From the NCBI GenBank assembly GCA_018268465.1, contig JAFDWN010000041.1, positions 1-58,333 of the forward strand: DNA of 58,333 bases. Direction: 5' to 3'. A program made the translations under genes and the position numbers. Origin of the DNA: Actinomycetota bacterium. Lineage in GTDB: Bacteria; Actinomycetota; Actinomycetes; Mycobacteriales; Mycobacteriaceae. Positions 16,801-28,800 of this stretch are shown piece after piece (position 1 is the stretch's first letter; each line of letters begins with the position of its first letter). The notes beneath the pieces are model-generated. The model was not told the origin of the DNA and searched no databases. It was given only the letters and a program-made list of their open reading frames with translations.

Positions 16801-19800
16801 GTTGGCGGAGAGGTCGGTGCGCAGCACGACGGTGTTGACGAAGAAGCCGACGATGTCGTTGAGGGCGGTTTCGTCGCGTCCGGCGGTGGGGGTGCCCACG
16901 ATGATGTCGTCGCCGGCGCCGAGGCGGTGCAGCAGGATGGCCACGGCGGTGTGTAGCACCATGAGCATGCTCAGTTGTCGGGTGGCGGCCAGCTCGCGTA
17001 GTGCGGTGGTGATGTCCTCGGGTAGGTCGAGGGTGAGGGTGGCGCCGGTGCCGGTGGGGCGTTGGGGTCGGGGTCGGTCGGTGGGCAGGGTCAGTTCGTC
17101 GGGGGCGCCGGCGAGGGTGTCGCGCCAGAACTGTCGTTGTTGGTCGCCGACGCGGTCGAGTAGTTGGTGTTGCCAGAGGGTGTAGTCGGCGTAGTGCACC
17201 GGTAGTGGGGGTAGTGGGGTGTTTTGGCCGGTGCTGCGGGTGTGGTAGGCGGTGTTGAGGTCGCGTAGCAGGGGGGTGTCGGACCATTCGTCGCTGGTGA
17301 TGTGGTGCAGCAGCAGGGCGATGGTGTGGTGGTCGGGTGCGGTGCGCAGGATGCTCAGTCGTACCGGGATTTCGGTGCTCAGGTCGAAGTGGTGGGTCAG
17401 GGCGGTGGTGATGTGTTGGTCGAGTTCTGTGGTGGTGCAGTCGATTAGGTGTATGGGTGCGCGGGTCGCGGTGGGCAGGATGTGTTGGGCGAAGCCGTCG
17501 GTGTCTTCGGTGAACACGGTGCGCAGTGATTCGTGGCGGTCGATGACGTCGCCCAGGGCGGCCTGTAGTGCGGTCAGGTCGAGGGGGCCGTGCACGTTGA
17601 AGAGCAGTGGATAGTTGTAGGCGGTGCCGGTTTCGCCGAGGCGGTCCAGGATCAGCAACCGCTGTTGAGCCGGTGAGGCGGGCACTCGTGGCGGGCGTGG
17701 TCCTGCCAGCAGCGGTGGGCGGGTGTGGGTTTTGGGTGCGGTATCGATCAGTGCGGCCAGCTCGGCCACGGTGGGGGCGTCGAACACGTCACGGATGCTG
17801 ACCTCCACACCCAACTCCGCGCGCACCCGGCTCATCAACCGGATACTGGACAACGAATGTCCGCCCAGATCAAAGAAATCCGCGTCGGCCACGGACACCT
17901 CAACACCCAACACCTCACCGAACAACCCACACAACACCCGCTCGGTCACACCCACCGGCAACCGACCCGTCGCGGCGGCGGGGGACACCTCGGGTAGTGC
18001 GCGCACGTCCAGTTTGCCGTTGTCGGTCAGCGGCAGCGTCTCCAGCACCGCCAAACCCGCTGGCACCATGTAGGGCGGCAGCGCCCGTTTCAGATGGGCA
18101 CGGACCCGGGCGATCAACTCGCCGTGGTCGCCCGCGGTGGGGCCTGCGACGACGTAGCCCACCAATTGATGCGAACCCGGCGTATTCGGGTCGGGGCGGG
18201 CGATCACCGCCGCCTGCCTGACCTCCGGATGGGTGGCGATCACCGCCTCCACGTCGCCCGGTTCCACCCGGTAGCCGCGAATCTTCACCTGATCGTCGGT
18301 GCGGCCGAGGAAGTCGAGATAGCCGTCCGCGCGCCGGCGTACCAGGTCCCCGGTCCGGTACATCCGGCCCGGCTCCGCGGGATTGGCAACGAAACGTCCT
18401 GCGGTCAGCGCGGGCCGGCCCAGATACCCCTGCGCCAGGCCGGCGCCCGCGATGTAGAGTTCGCCGGCCGTGTCGTCTGCGACGGGCCGCAGCCAATTGT
18501 CCAGGACGTAGGCCCGGGTGTTCCAGATCGGCAATCCGACCGTGGGCGTGGCGCTGTCGTCGGTGCCCCCGCCCAGGGTGTTGATCGTGTACTCGGTAGG
18601 CCCGTAGAGGTTGTAGCCATAGCTGGTGTCGCTGTCGCGCAACCGGTCCCACACCGTCGACGACACGGCCTCGCCCCCGAGGAGCACCAGCACCGGCGGG
18701 TGACCGCCGCCGGCGGTGTCGAGCAGGCCCTGTTCGAACAGCAGTTGCGCATAGGTGGGGGTGACGTTGACGACGTCGATCTCGTACTCGTGGCAATAGC
18801 CGACCAATGCCGACGCGTCGCGGCGCAACTGTTCGTCGCAGATGTGGACCTCGTGGCCTTCGATGAGCCACAGCAACTCCTCCCACGACATGTCGAACGA
18901 GAACGACACGGTGTGGGCGATCCGCAGCCGCCGGCCGCCTGCCCTGGCGATCGCCGGGGCGAAGATCGCCTCACGGTGATTGAGGTGCATATTGGTCAGC
19001 CCTCGGTGGGGTGTCACCACACCCTTGGGCCGGCCCGTCGACCCGGATGTGTAGATGACGTACGCGGGATCGTCGAGCCGGGGTCGGTACCCGTCCCAGG
19101 CCGCCGGCACGCGGGCGTATTCGTCCGACACATCGGCGCTGTCGAGCACGATGGTCGGGCACGGGGCCAGCGCAGTGATCCGGTCGATGACGGTCGTGGT
19201 GGTGAGCACGCACACCGGCGTCGCGTCCTGGAGCATCACCGTCAGACGCTCGTCGGGATAGTCCAACTCCAGCGGCACGTAGGCCGCCCCGGCCCGCAGC
19301 ACCGCGAACAGCGCAACCACGGACTCGATTGACCGTGGAATCGCCAGTGCCACCGTGCATCCGGCGGCAATACCGCGTCCGCGCAGCAGCCACGCCAGCT
19401 GATCGACGCGGCGTTGCAGCTCGCGGTAGTCGATGCGTTCGGTCCCGCACACCAAAGCGGTCTGGGCGCCGGAGGTGTTGGTGCGGTCGGCCAGCAGATC
19501 CATCACAGTGGCATCGGGCAGGTCGTGGCGGGTGGAGTCGGCCTCGGCGAGCTGTGCGGCGATCTCGTCGCGCAACCGCAGATCCACCGCGGCGAGCAGC
19601 TGCGCGACGTCGCCGGCCGCGGAGAGCAGCACCTGGCGCAGTCGGTCCAGCAGCCTCCTTGCGTAGTCTGCGTCGACCACATCGGGCCGGTACTCGAGCT
19701 TCACCCACAGCTGGCGGCCCGGTGAGGCCACCCACGTCAGAGGGTAGTGGGAGGCATCGACGGAGTCATGGCCGACGATGCCGTGTTCGGCCTCCATATC

Positions 19801-22800
19801 GGTGAACGTGTCGTCGCCGAGGAAGTTCTGCAGCACGTACAGGCTGTCGAACAGCGGTACACCCCGCGTGAAGGCGCCGTTGTCGCCGTTGACCGTCCTG
19901 TCGTGCTCGGCTACGGCTCGTTGGATGTCGCCCAATCCCACGTACTCGTGGTCCATCAGGCGCAGTCGTTCGGCCTGTACCGCACGCATGGTCTCGGCCA
20001 ACGAGCGGGCCGGGTCCAGGCGTACACGCGTCGGAACGGTGTTGAGGAACAACCCGATGACCGACTCGATGCCGTCGAGATCGGTCGGGCGGCCGGCCAC
20101 CGTCGACCCGAAAACCACGTCGTCGCTGCCGGTCTCGTAGGCCAGCACGAGCGCCAGGGCGGTGCTGATCATGGCGTTGAGGGTCACGCCGGTGCGGCGT
20201 GCCTGCGTGGTCAGCTGCGCGGTCGCCGCGTCGTCGAGCGTGAACTCCAGCCGGTGGGCCAGGCTCGGATCGCTACCCACGGCGGCAGGCGCGAGCAGCG
20301 TCGGCGCAGCCAGACCGTCCAGGGCCCCGACCCATTCGCGGATCGACGTCTCCCGATCCCGGCCCGCCAGCCACCGTAGGTAGTCGGTGAAGTCCGCGGC
20401 GGACTCCGGCAACTCGGCGGGGACCCCGGAGCGGGCGGCGGCGTACTCCGCGAACAGTTCCCGCAGCAGCTGTTCCCGCGACCAGCCGTCGAGCAGCAGG
20501 AAGTGGTAACTGAAGATCAGCCGGTCGCGGCGGCCGGTGCGGACGATCGTCATCCGGGCCAGCGGCGGGCGCTCCAGGTCGAAGGTGCGCAGCCGGTCGT
20601 CCGCGGTGATCTGGGTGACTCGTTCCGAGACGTGTTGAGGAGCAACGTCTGTCAGGTCGATTACCTCGGGTTCGCACACCGGCGTGGCGGTGATGACGGC
20701 GAGTGGCCGCGGGAGGTCATCGGCCAGAAACGCCGAGCGCAGGACGGCGTTGCGGGCCATCACCGCCGAGTACGCGTTGCGCAGGGCTGCGGCGTCGATC
20801 GGCTCGGCGAAGTCGAAGACGTTCTGCACGACGTACACCGCCGCCGCGGCGTACCGAGCCTGGAAGTACACGCCCTCCTGGAGCGGTGACAGGGGCCAGA
20901 TGGTCTGCACGCCGGCCGCGGTGCGCACGACCACCCGGTCGATGTGCTCCTGGGACAACGCGACGAGGGGCAGATCGGACGGTGTGAGCGCGGTGGTATG
21001 CCGTGCCGAACCAGCGCTGTCCGCCAGCTCGCGCACCGCGGCACACCACAGCTCACCCAGTTCGGTCACGTCGTCGGCGGTCAACTCCCCGTCGGCGTAG
21101 GTCAGGGTGGCGCGCAGCCGTGGCCCTTCGGCCGTGTCGTCGCAGATCGCGTTGACCTCCAACAGATACGGTGTGCCGAGGTCGGGATCGGGGCCGGTGC
21201 GCAGTGCGTCGACCTCGGGTGCGCTGTCCCAGTCCCCGGTGCCGTCTGCGGCCCAGCGGCCGAGATAGTTGAACAGCAGCTGAGGCACCGGCAGGCGACC
21301 GAGTGCGGCGGTGGTCCGCGGATTGCAATAGCGCAACTGACCGAACCCCAAGCCGCCGTCGGGCACTTCGCGCAACCGCTCCTTGACGTGCTTGAGGGCG
21401 GTGACGTGATCGCCGTCCACGCACGCGGCCAGGCGCACCGGTGCGAGCGCGGTGAACCAGCCGACGGTGCGCGAGAGATCGACCCCGTCACCCCACCCGT
21501 CGCGGCCATGCCGCTCCAGGTCCAGAACCAACGGGGCCCCGGGGTCGCCGCCGCGGGCGATGCGCCACCGGCTGACCGCCAGATGCAGCGAGGTGACCAG
21601 GGTTTCGGTGATATCGGCGTTGGCTGCCGCCGGCACGACGGTCAGCAGCGCGGCGGTGTCCTCGACGGTGAAGCGCACGTCGTGGTCGCGGGTGGATCCG
21701 ACGGTGAGTGCGGCCGCGGTGCGCTCGGGGGCGAGTTCACCGCCGGGGGCAAGGGTGGCGGTCCAGTGCTCGAATTCTGCCAACCGCGCGGCCTGGTGGG
21801 CGTTTTCGTGCACCATCCTGGCATAGGAGCGGATCGACGTCGGGACGGGTGGCAGCGCGGGGATCCGACCGGCCTGTGCCTGCGCGCACGCATCGCTCAG
21901 ATCGTCGACGAGGATCCGCCACGACACGCCGTCGACACAGAGGTGGTGCACCACCAGGAGCAGCCGCCCCTGCCGTGCAGCGCCGAGGTCGAACCACACT
22001 GCCTGCACGACGACACCCGCATCCGGGTCGAGCCGGGCGGTCGCGGCGTCGGATTCCGCCGCGACGAGGTCGCGCAACGTGTCGTCGCCGAACCCGGCGG
22101 CGTCCACCCGCGACACCGAGATATGGTTCTCGGCAACGGTTTCCAATGACCACAACACCGGGACGGGCCGGTGCAGCCGGATCCGCAAGCCGTCGTGGCG
22201 GCGAATCACCGCGTTGACCGCGGCGTCGAGCTGGGCCAGGGTCACCCCGACGGGTGTGCGCAGCAGCTCCGTCTGGTTGAATCTGGCCACCGTGCCGCCG
22301 AGTTCGGCCAGCCGCTGCACGATCGGGGTCACCATCACCTCGCCGAGGTCTGGGCCGGGGTCGTCGGGGTCCTGCGTGGCCGGCACGCTGCCGAGTGCCG
22401 CGGCCAGCGCCGCGGGCGTCCGCTCGGTGAAGACCTGTTGCGGGGTGATCCGCATGCCCTGGCGACGGGCCCGGTTGACCAGCTGGATGGCGACGATGCT
22501 GTCGCCGCCCATGGTGAAGAAGTCGTCGCCCACGCCGACTGTCGTGGCGAGGATGTCGCTGCACAGGTTGGCAAGGAGCGCGGCGGTGTCGACGTCGCCC
22601 GTCGGCTCGGCGGTCTGTGGGACTGGTGGTGCGGCCTCGGCGGGGTCCGGCAACGCGGCGCGGTCCAGCTTCCCGTTCACGGTCAGCGGCAGTGCGTCGA
22701 GCACCACCAACGCCGACGGCACCATGTAGTCGGGCAGCCGTTCGGCGAGCTGGGCACGCACGTGGGTGATCTCGACGGGTTCGCGCCCCACCAGGTATCC

Positions 22801-25800
22801 GATCAACCGGTTGCGGCCGGAGTCGTCGGTGCGCACCGCGGCGGCAGCGTTGGCGACGCCGGGCAGCCCCGCCAGTGCGGACTCCACCTCGCCCAGCTCG
22901 ATGCGATACCCGCGGATCTTGACCTGCTGGTCCGAGCGTCCCACGTAGACCAGTTCCCCTGCCTCGGTCCACATCGCGGTGTCGCCACTGCGGTAGAGCC
23001 GCTCACCGGCGGCGTCGAATGGATTGGCCACGAAGCGCGCCGCCGTCAGACCGGGCTTGCCGACGTAGCCGCGTGCGAGCTGCCCACCGGCGATGTACAT
23101 CTCGCCGACCACGCCGGTCGGCACCGGCCGCAGATACCCGTCCAGGAGGTGGATCCGCAGCCCGGGAATGGCATTGCCGATGACGCTGTCGGGTACGGTG
23201 CTGTCCGTCGCGGCGAGCGGTCGATGCGAGACGTGCACACACGTCTCGGTGATCCCGTACATGTTGACCAGATGCGGCGACTGCGCGTCATGGCGCTGGT
23301 ACCAGTTGGCGAGCCTGGTGGTGTCGAGTGCTTCACCGCCGAAGATCACGTAGCGCAGGTCCAGTTTGCGGGGCCGGCGGTCCGCGTCGATGAGCGGATA
23401 GAACGCTGACGGGGTCTGGTTGCACACCGTGACGCGTTCGGCCGACAACAGCGTCAGGAACCGGTCGGGATCGCGGGTGACAGTCTGGTCGACCATCACG
23501 AGGCGGCCGCCGTGCAGCAGCGGCCCCCACAGCTCCCAGACGGAGAAGTCGAACGCCACGGAGTGGAACATCGTCCAGACGTCGTCGGGGCCGAAGTCGA
23601 AAAGCTCCGCGGCACTGTCGAACAGCGCCGCCACATTGCGGTGGGTCACCGCGACACCCTTGGGCGCACCCGTCGAGCCCGAGGTGTAGACGATGTAGGC
23701 GGCGTTGTCGGGATGGACCGCGACCCCGGGTCGCGCACCTCCGGTCGGGCGGGTCGCTTCGGCCAGGACCACGACGGGAGCGCCGCAGGCGGGCAGCCGG
23801 TCGGGGTGGTCGACCACGACGCAGGCGGGCGCCGAATCGCCGAGGATATGGGACAGGCGTGCCGGCGGGGACCCGATGTCGAGCGGTACGTAGGTCCCAC
23901 CCGCCTTCACGACGCCGATCACCGCGGCGATGAGATCGACCGAGCGGGGAAGGGCCACCGCGACCCGGGATTCCGGTTGCACGCCGCTGTCGAGAAGTGC
24001 CGACGCGACGGCTGCGGCGCGGGCATCGAGCTCGGCGTAGGTGACGTGCTCCGGCCCGCAGGTCACCGCGACGGAGCCGGGCGACCGCTGCACGACGTCG
24101 GCGAACATGCCGGCCAGGGTGCGCTCGGGTCCTTGACGTGACGCGGTCGCGGCGGTGCGCCGATGCTCGGCGGCAGTGCGCAGGTCCACGGCGTCGGCGG
24201 GGGTTTCGGGGTTCTGGGCGAATGTGGTCAGGATGCGCTCGATCCGTTCGGCGAATTGGTCGGCCTGCGGCGCGGTGAGCACCGTGGTGTCGTACTTGAT
24301 CTCGACGGCGAGCCGCTCGTCGAGGAAGGCGACGAAGGACACCGGGTAGTGCGGGGAGTCGGTGCCGGTGAATCCGTGGTAGCCGACGGTGCGTTCGTCG
24401 CCGTCTGCGGGGGCGGCCACGGCCGGGAAGTTCTCGACGACCACCATCGTGTCGAACATGTCCCGGATACCGGCCAGCCGGGCGAGCTCCGCCAGGCCCA
24501 GTTGCTGCGCGTCGAGTAGAACACTCTGCTGTTCCTGCAGGTCGGTCATCACGGTCGCGATCGGCGTCCCGGGTTGCCACGACATCGGCACGGGAATCGT
24601 GTTGATCAACAGCCCCACGACCGATTCGGTGCCCGCAAGCGAACCCCCGCGGCCGGAGACGGTCGACCCGAACACCACCTGCCTGCGTCCGAGGAGGCCG
24701 CCGAGCAGCAGACCCCACGCGCCGTGCAGCACGGTGCCGACGGTGACTCCGCGGTCGCGGGCCGTCCGGGTGAGCGCGCCGGTGAGTTCGGCGGACAGGT
24801 GCCGGACCACGCTGCGATGCGCACCGACGGCCCGCATGCGGCCCGGGAACAGCGCGGTGGCTTCGGCCCCGGCCAGCGCGGCGGCCCACGCCTGCCGAGC
24901 GGCTTCGCGGTCCCCGCCGGTGACGGCTTCGATGTGGTCGTGCAGGGTCGCGATCACCGGGTCTCGGAAGCCCCCCAGGCCTGCAGTGGACGCATTGTGG
25001 TGCTCGACGATGTCGCCGAAGATCACCGGATAGGACCAGCCGTCGGCCACGATGTGGTGCATCGTCTGGATCAGTCGGTGCTCACCGGGCCCGAGGCGCA
25101 CCAGCGTGTAACGCACCAGCGGCGCCTGGGCGAGGTCGAACGGACGCGAGAGATCCTCGCGCGCAAACATTTCGACGTCATCCATGTCGCCGTCGACGGC
25201 CCGCAAGGCGACGGGGACGTCTGACCACACCACCTGGGCCAGACGGCCGTCTTCGAGTTCGCGGAAGCTGGCACGCAGCGCCTGATGGCGGCGCATCACG
25301 GCGGTGAGGCCCGCGCGCAGAACCTCCGGGTCCACCGGCCCGCTCAGCTGCGCGATCTGCTGCACGCGATAGGTGTCCTGATGGTCGTCGAGTCCGTCGC
25401 CGTAGGCGCTGTGGAAGTACATCCCCTCTTGCAGCGGCAGCAGCGGCAGGACGTCGTCGACGGGTGCGGTCCGCTCGAGTTGCTCGACGTCGCCCTGGGT
25501 GAGGGCGATCAGCGGGAAATCCGACGGCGTGTGACCCGACAGGTCGACGCAGCGGGTCAGGGCGGTGAGTGCGTCGGCCCACAGGCTGGCGAGCGCTTCG
25601 ACGTCGGCCGCGTCGAGCAGGGCGCCCGGCCAGGCCAGCGTCATGGTGAGCACGGTCTCGATGTCGTCGCCGGTCCGGTCCTCGGCCAGCGCATTGATCT
25701 CCAGGGTGGCCGCGGGGTTGGCGGGATCGACGCCCTCGCGCAGGGCGCCGATGTGCGCGACGGGTTCCCAGGCGCGTCCGCTGCCACCGGCGAACCGGCC

Positions 25801-28800
25801 CAGATAGTTGAACAGGATGTGTGGTGCGCGACGGCGGATCGGCGAGCGCTCGTCCAGATAGCGCAGCGCACCGTAGCCGAGACCGCGGTTGGGGACCTGT
25901 CGCAACTGTTCCTTCACCGACTTCGCCGCCGCCGCCAGTGCCGGGCCCGCCGCGCGGACCTCGTCCCAGCCCAGCCTGCCCGGATCGATCCGGACCGGGT
26001 AGATGGCGGTGAACCAGCCGACCGTGCGGGACAGGTCGAGATGTCCTGGCATCACGTCAGATTCGCGGCCATGGCCCTCTAGATTCAGCAGTGCCGCGGA
26101 CCCCGCCCGGTGCCCGCGGTCGGAGCGCCACTGTGCCAGGGCGAGTGCCAACGCAGTCAGGAGCACCTCGTTGATACCGCCGTGCATGGCCGCGGGCACC
26201 GACGAGAGCAGCGCCGAGCTGACCTCAGGGGATAACGAGATCGTGTGTGAGCACACGGTGGCCGCGGTATCGACCGCGGGGTCCGGCGCCCGGCGGCCCA
26301 GCTCCGGGTCATCGGTCTCGAGCACCCGGTTCCAATGCGGCACTTCGGCATCGAACAAGGCGGCACCCTCGCCCACTGCGCCGATCACGGTGGACCAGGT
26401 GCGGAAGGACGTCGGGACATCGTCGAGCCGGATGGGCCCGCCCGCGGCCAACTGTGCCCACCCCCGCGCGAGATCGTCGCCGAGGATCCGCCAGGACACC
26501 CCGTCGACCACCAGGTGATGGATGGCCACAAGCAATTGACCTGCCGCGCCCGGTATGTCGTACCAGACGGCGCGCAGCATCACCCCGTTCTCCGGTGAAA
26601 GTCCGGCGGCCGCGGTGTCGGTCGCGGCCGCGACGCCGGCCGCGGTAAGTGCGCCCTCGCGGCGGGTGAGCACCGGCGTGCCGTCGGCCGGCACCTCGGG
26701 GACGGTCAGGGTCCACCCGTTCCCGTCGGCCTCGACGGCGAGTCGGGCCCGCAGCATCCCGTGCGTTTCCAGCAGCGACCGCAGGAGCAGCCACAGTTGC
26801 TCGACGGTGATCCCTGCGGGGGTGGTCAGCACCATCGACTGGTAGAAGTGCGCCAGTGGCGTGCGCGCCTGCGCTGTCTCGGCGAGCATCGGCGTCGGTG
26901 TGATGACTCCGATGCCACGGTCGGGGGCGACGGCGGGCGCCGGATCGGCGCCGGCCACCCGGGCCAGTGCGGAGATCGTCCTCCGCCTGAACACGTCCCG
27001 GGGGGTGAGGTGCAGACCCGCTCTGCGGGCGCGGCCGCAGACGGCGATCGACGAGATGCTGTCGCCGCCCAGCGCGAAGAAGTCGTCGTCGACTCCGATA
27101 TCGCCGATGCCGAGCACCGACGAGACGATGTCGAGCAGCGCCGATTCCGTGGCGGTGCGGGGTGCGCGGGCGCCGGCGCGGGTGGCGGCGACGGGTTCGG
27201 GCAGTGCGGCCACGTCGAGTTTGCCGTTGACGGTCAGCGGCAGCGTATCGACCACGCCGTAGCGGGCCGGGACCATATACGGCGGCAGCACGCCGGCGAG
27301 GTGATCGCGCAGTCCCAGGACGAACGCCGCCTCGTCATCGGGCCGGACTGTGGGGATGACATATGCCGCAAGAGTTTTCACCGGCGGAGTCGACGAGGTT
27401 GTGCGCGCGACGACGGCGCACCGGGCTACTCCCGCCGCCGCGGCGAGCACGGATTCGACCTCGCCGAGTTCGACGCGGTAGCCGCGGATCTTCACCTGGT
27501 CGTCGGCGCGGCCCAGGTAGTCGAGCATCCCGGGCTCCTGCGCGCCGGGCCGGCGGCGGACCAGGTCGCCGGTGCGGTACATCCGCCCGCCGGGCACGTA
27601 GGGGTCGGCGACCATCGCGGCGGCGGTCAGGGCGGGCCGGCGATGGTAGCCCCGCGCCAGCCCGTCGCCGGCGATGTAGAGCTCGCCGGTCACACCGTCG
27701 GGCACCGGGCGCAGCGCCGCATCGAGGACGTATCCGCGGGTGTTGTGAATCGGTTGTCCGACAGCCGGTGTGACGCTGTCGCCGGTGCCCGCGCCGAGGG
27801 TGTTGATGGTGTACTCGGTCGGTCCGTAGAGGTTGTATCCGGAGGAGCCCGGATGCGCGCGCAGCGTCGACCAGACGTGGTCGCCGACAGCCTCACCGCC
27901 GAGCAGGACCAGCGCGGGGGTGTGGTCGTCGAGCAGACCGGCGTCCAGCAGGTGGTGGGCGTAGGTCGGGGTGACGTTGACGACGTCGATGTGGTGTTGG
28001 TGGCAGTAGCCGACGAGTGCGGTGGCGTCGCGGCGCAGCTCCTCGTCGCAGATGTGCACCTGATGGCCTTCGACCAGCCAGAACAACTCCTCCCACGACA
28101 TGTCGAAGGAGAATGACACCGTGTGCGCCACCCTGATCTGACCGCTGCGTCCTGCCGCGCGCACGCGTCGGACGGTCGGCTCGAAAATGGCCTCGCGATG
28201 GTTGAAGTACATGTTGGTCAGCCCGGCGAAGCCGGTGAGCACGCCCTTGGGGCGGCCGGTGGAACCGGAGGTGTAGATGAGATATGCCGGATGTGTGAGC
28301 CGCTTTGCCCCGGAGGCGAATTCGCCGAGTTCGGCCGCGGTGAGCGGATCGGGCGGGGTTGCCGCGAGCGCCGCGGCGGTGTCGGAATGGTCGACGAAAA
28401 GGACCGTGGTGCCCTGTCCGCGGGCACAGTCGGCCAGTTCGTGCTGTGCCGATGTGGTGAGTAACACCACCGGGCGCGCGTCGTCGACGATTCCGCGCAG
28501 CCGCTCGTTCGGCAGATCGAGCTCCAGCGGGAGATAGGCAGCGCCTGCGCGCAGTACCGCGAACAGTGCCACCACCATGTCGGTGGATCGCGGCAATGCC
28601 AGTGCCACGAACGATTCCGGTGCCGCGCCCTGTGCCCGCAGGAACCGGGCCAGCTGCGTGACCCGGTCGTCGAATTCGCCGAAGGTGAGGCGCTGCGATC
28701 CGAACACCACCGCGGTGTCGTCGGGATTGGTGCGGGCGCGGCGGGCGAGGAGCTCGGCGATGGTCACCGGCTCGACCGGCCGCGCGGTGGCCGACCACCG

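Noticed and set aside
15090-17760. G/T-rich tract on the plus strand that looks like low-complexity or repeat DNA
   Set aside because: It encodes an uninterrupted, motif-complete C-A didomain on the minus strand. The bias is codon choice, so it is reported as a mosaic block and not as a repeat.
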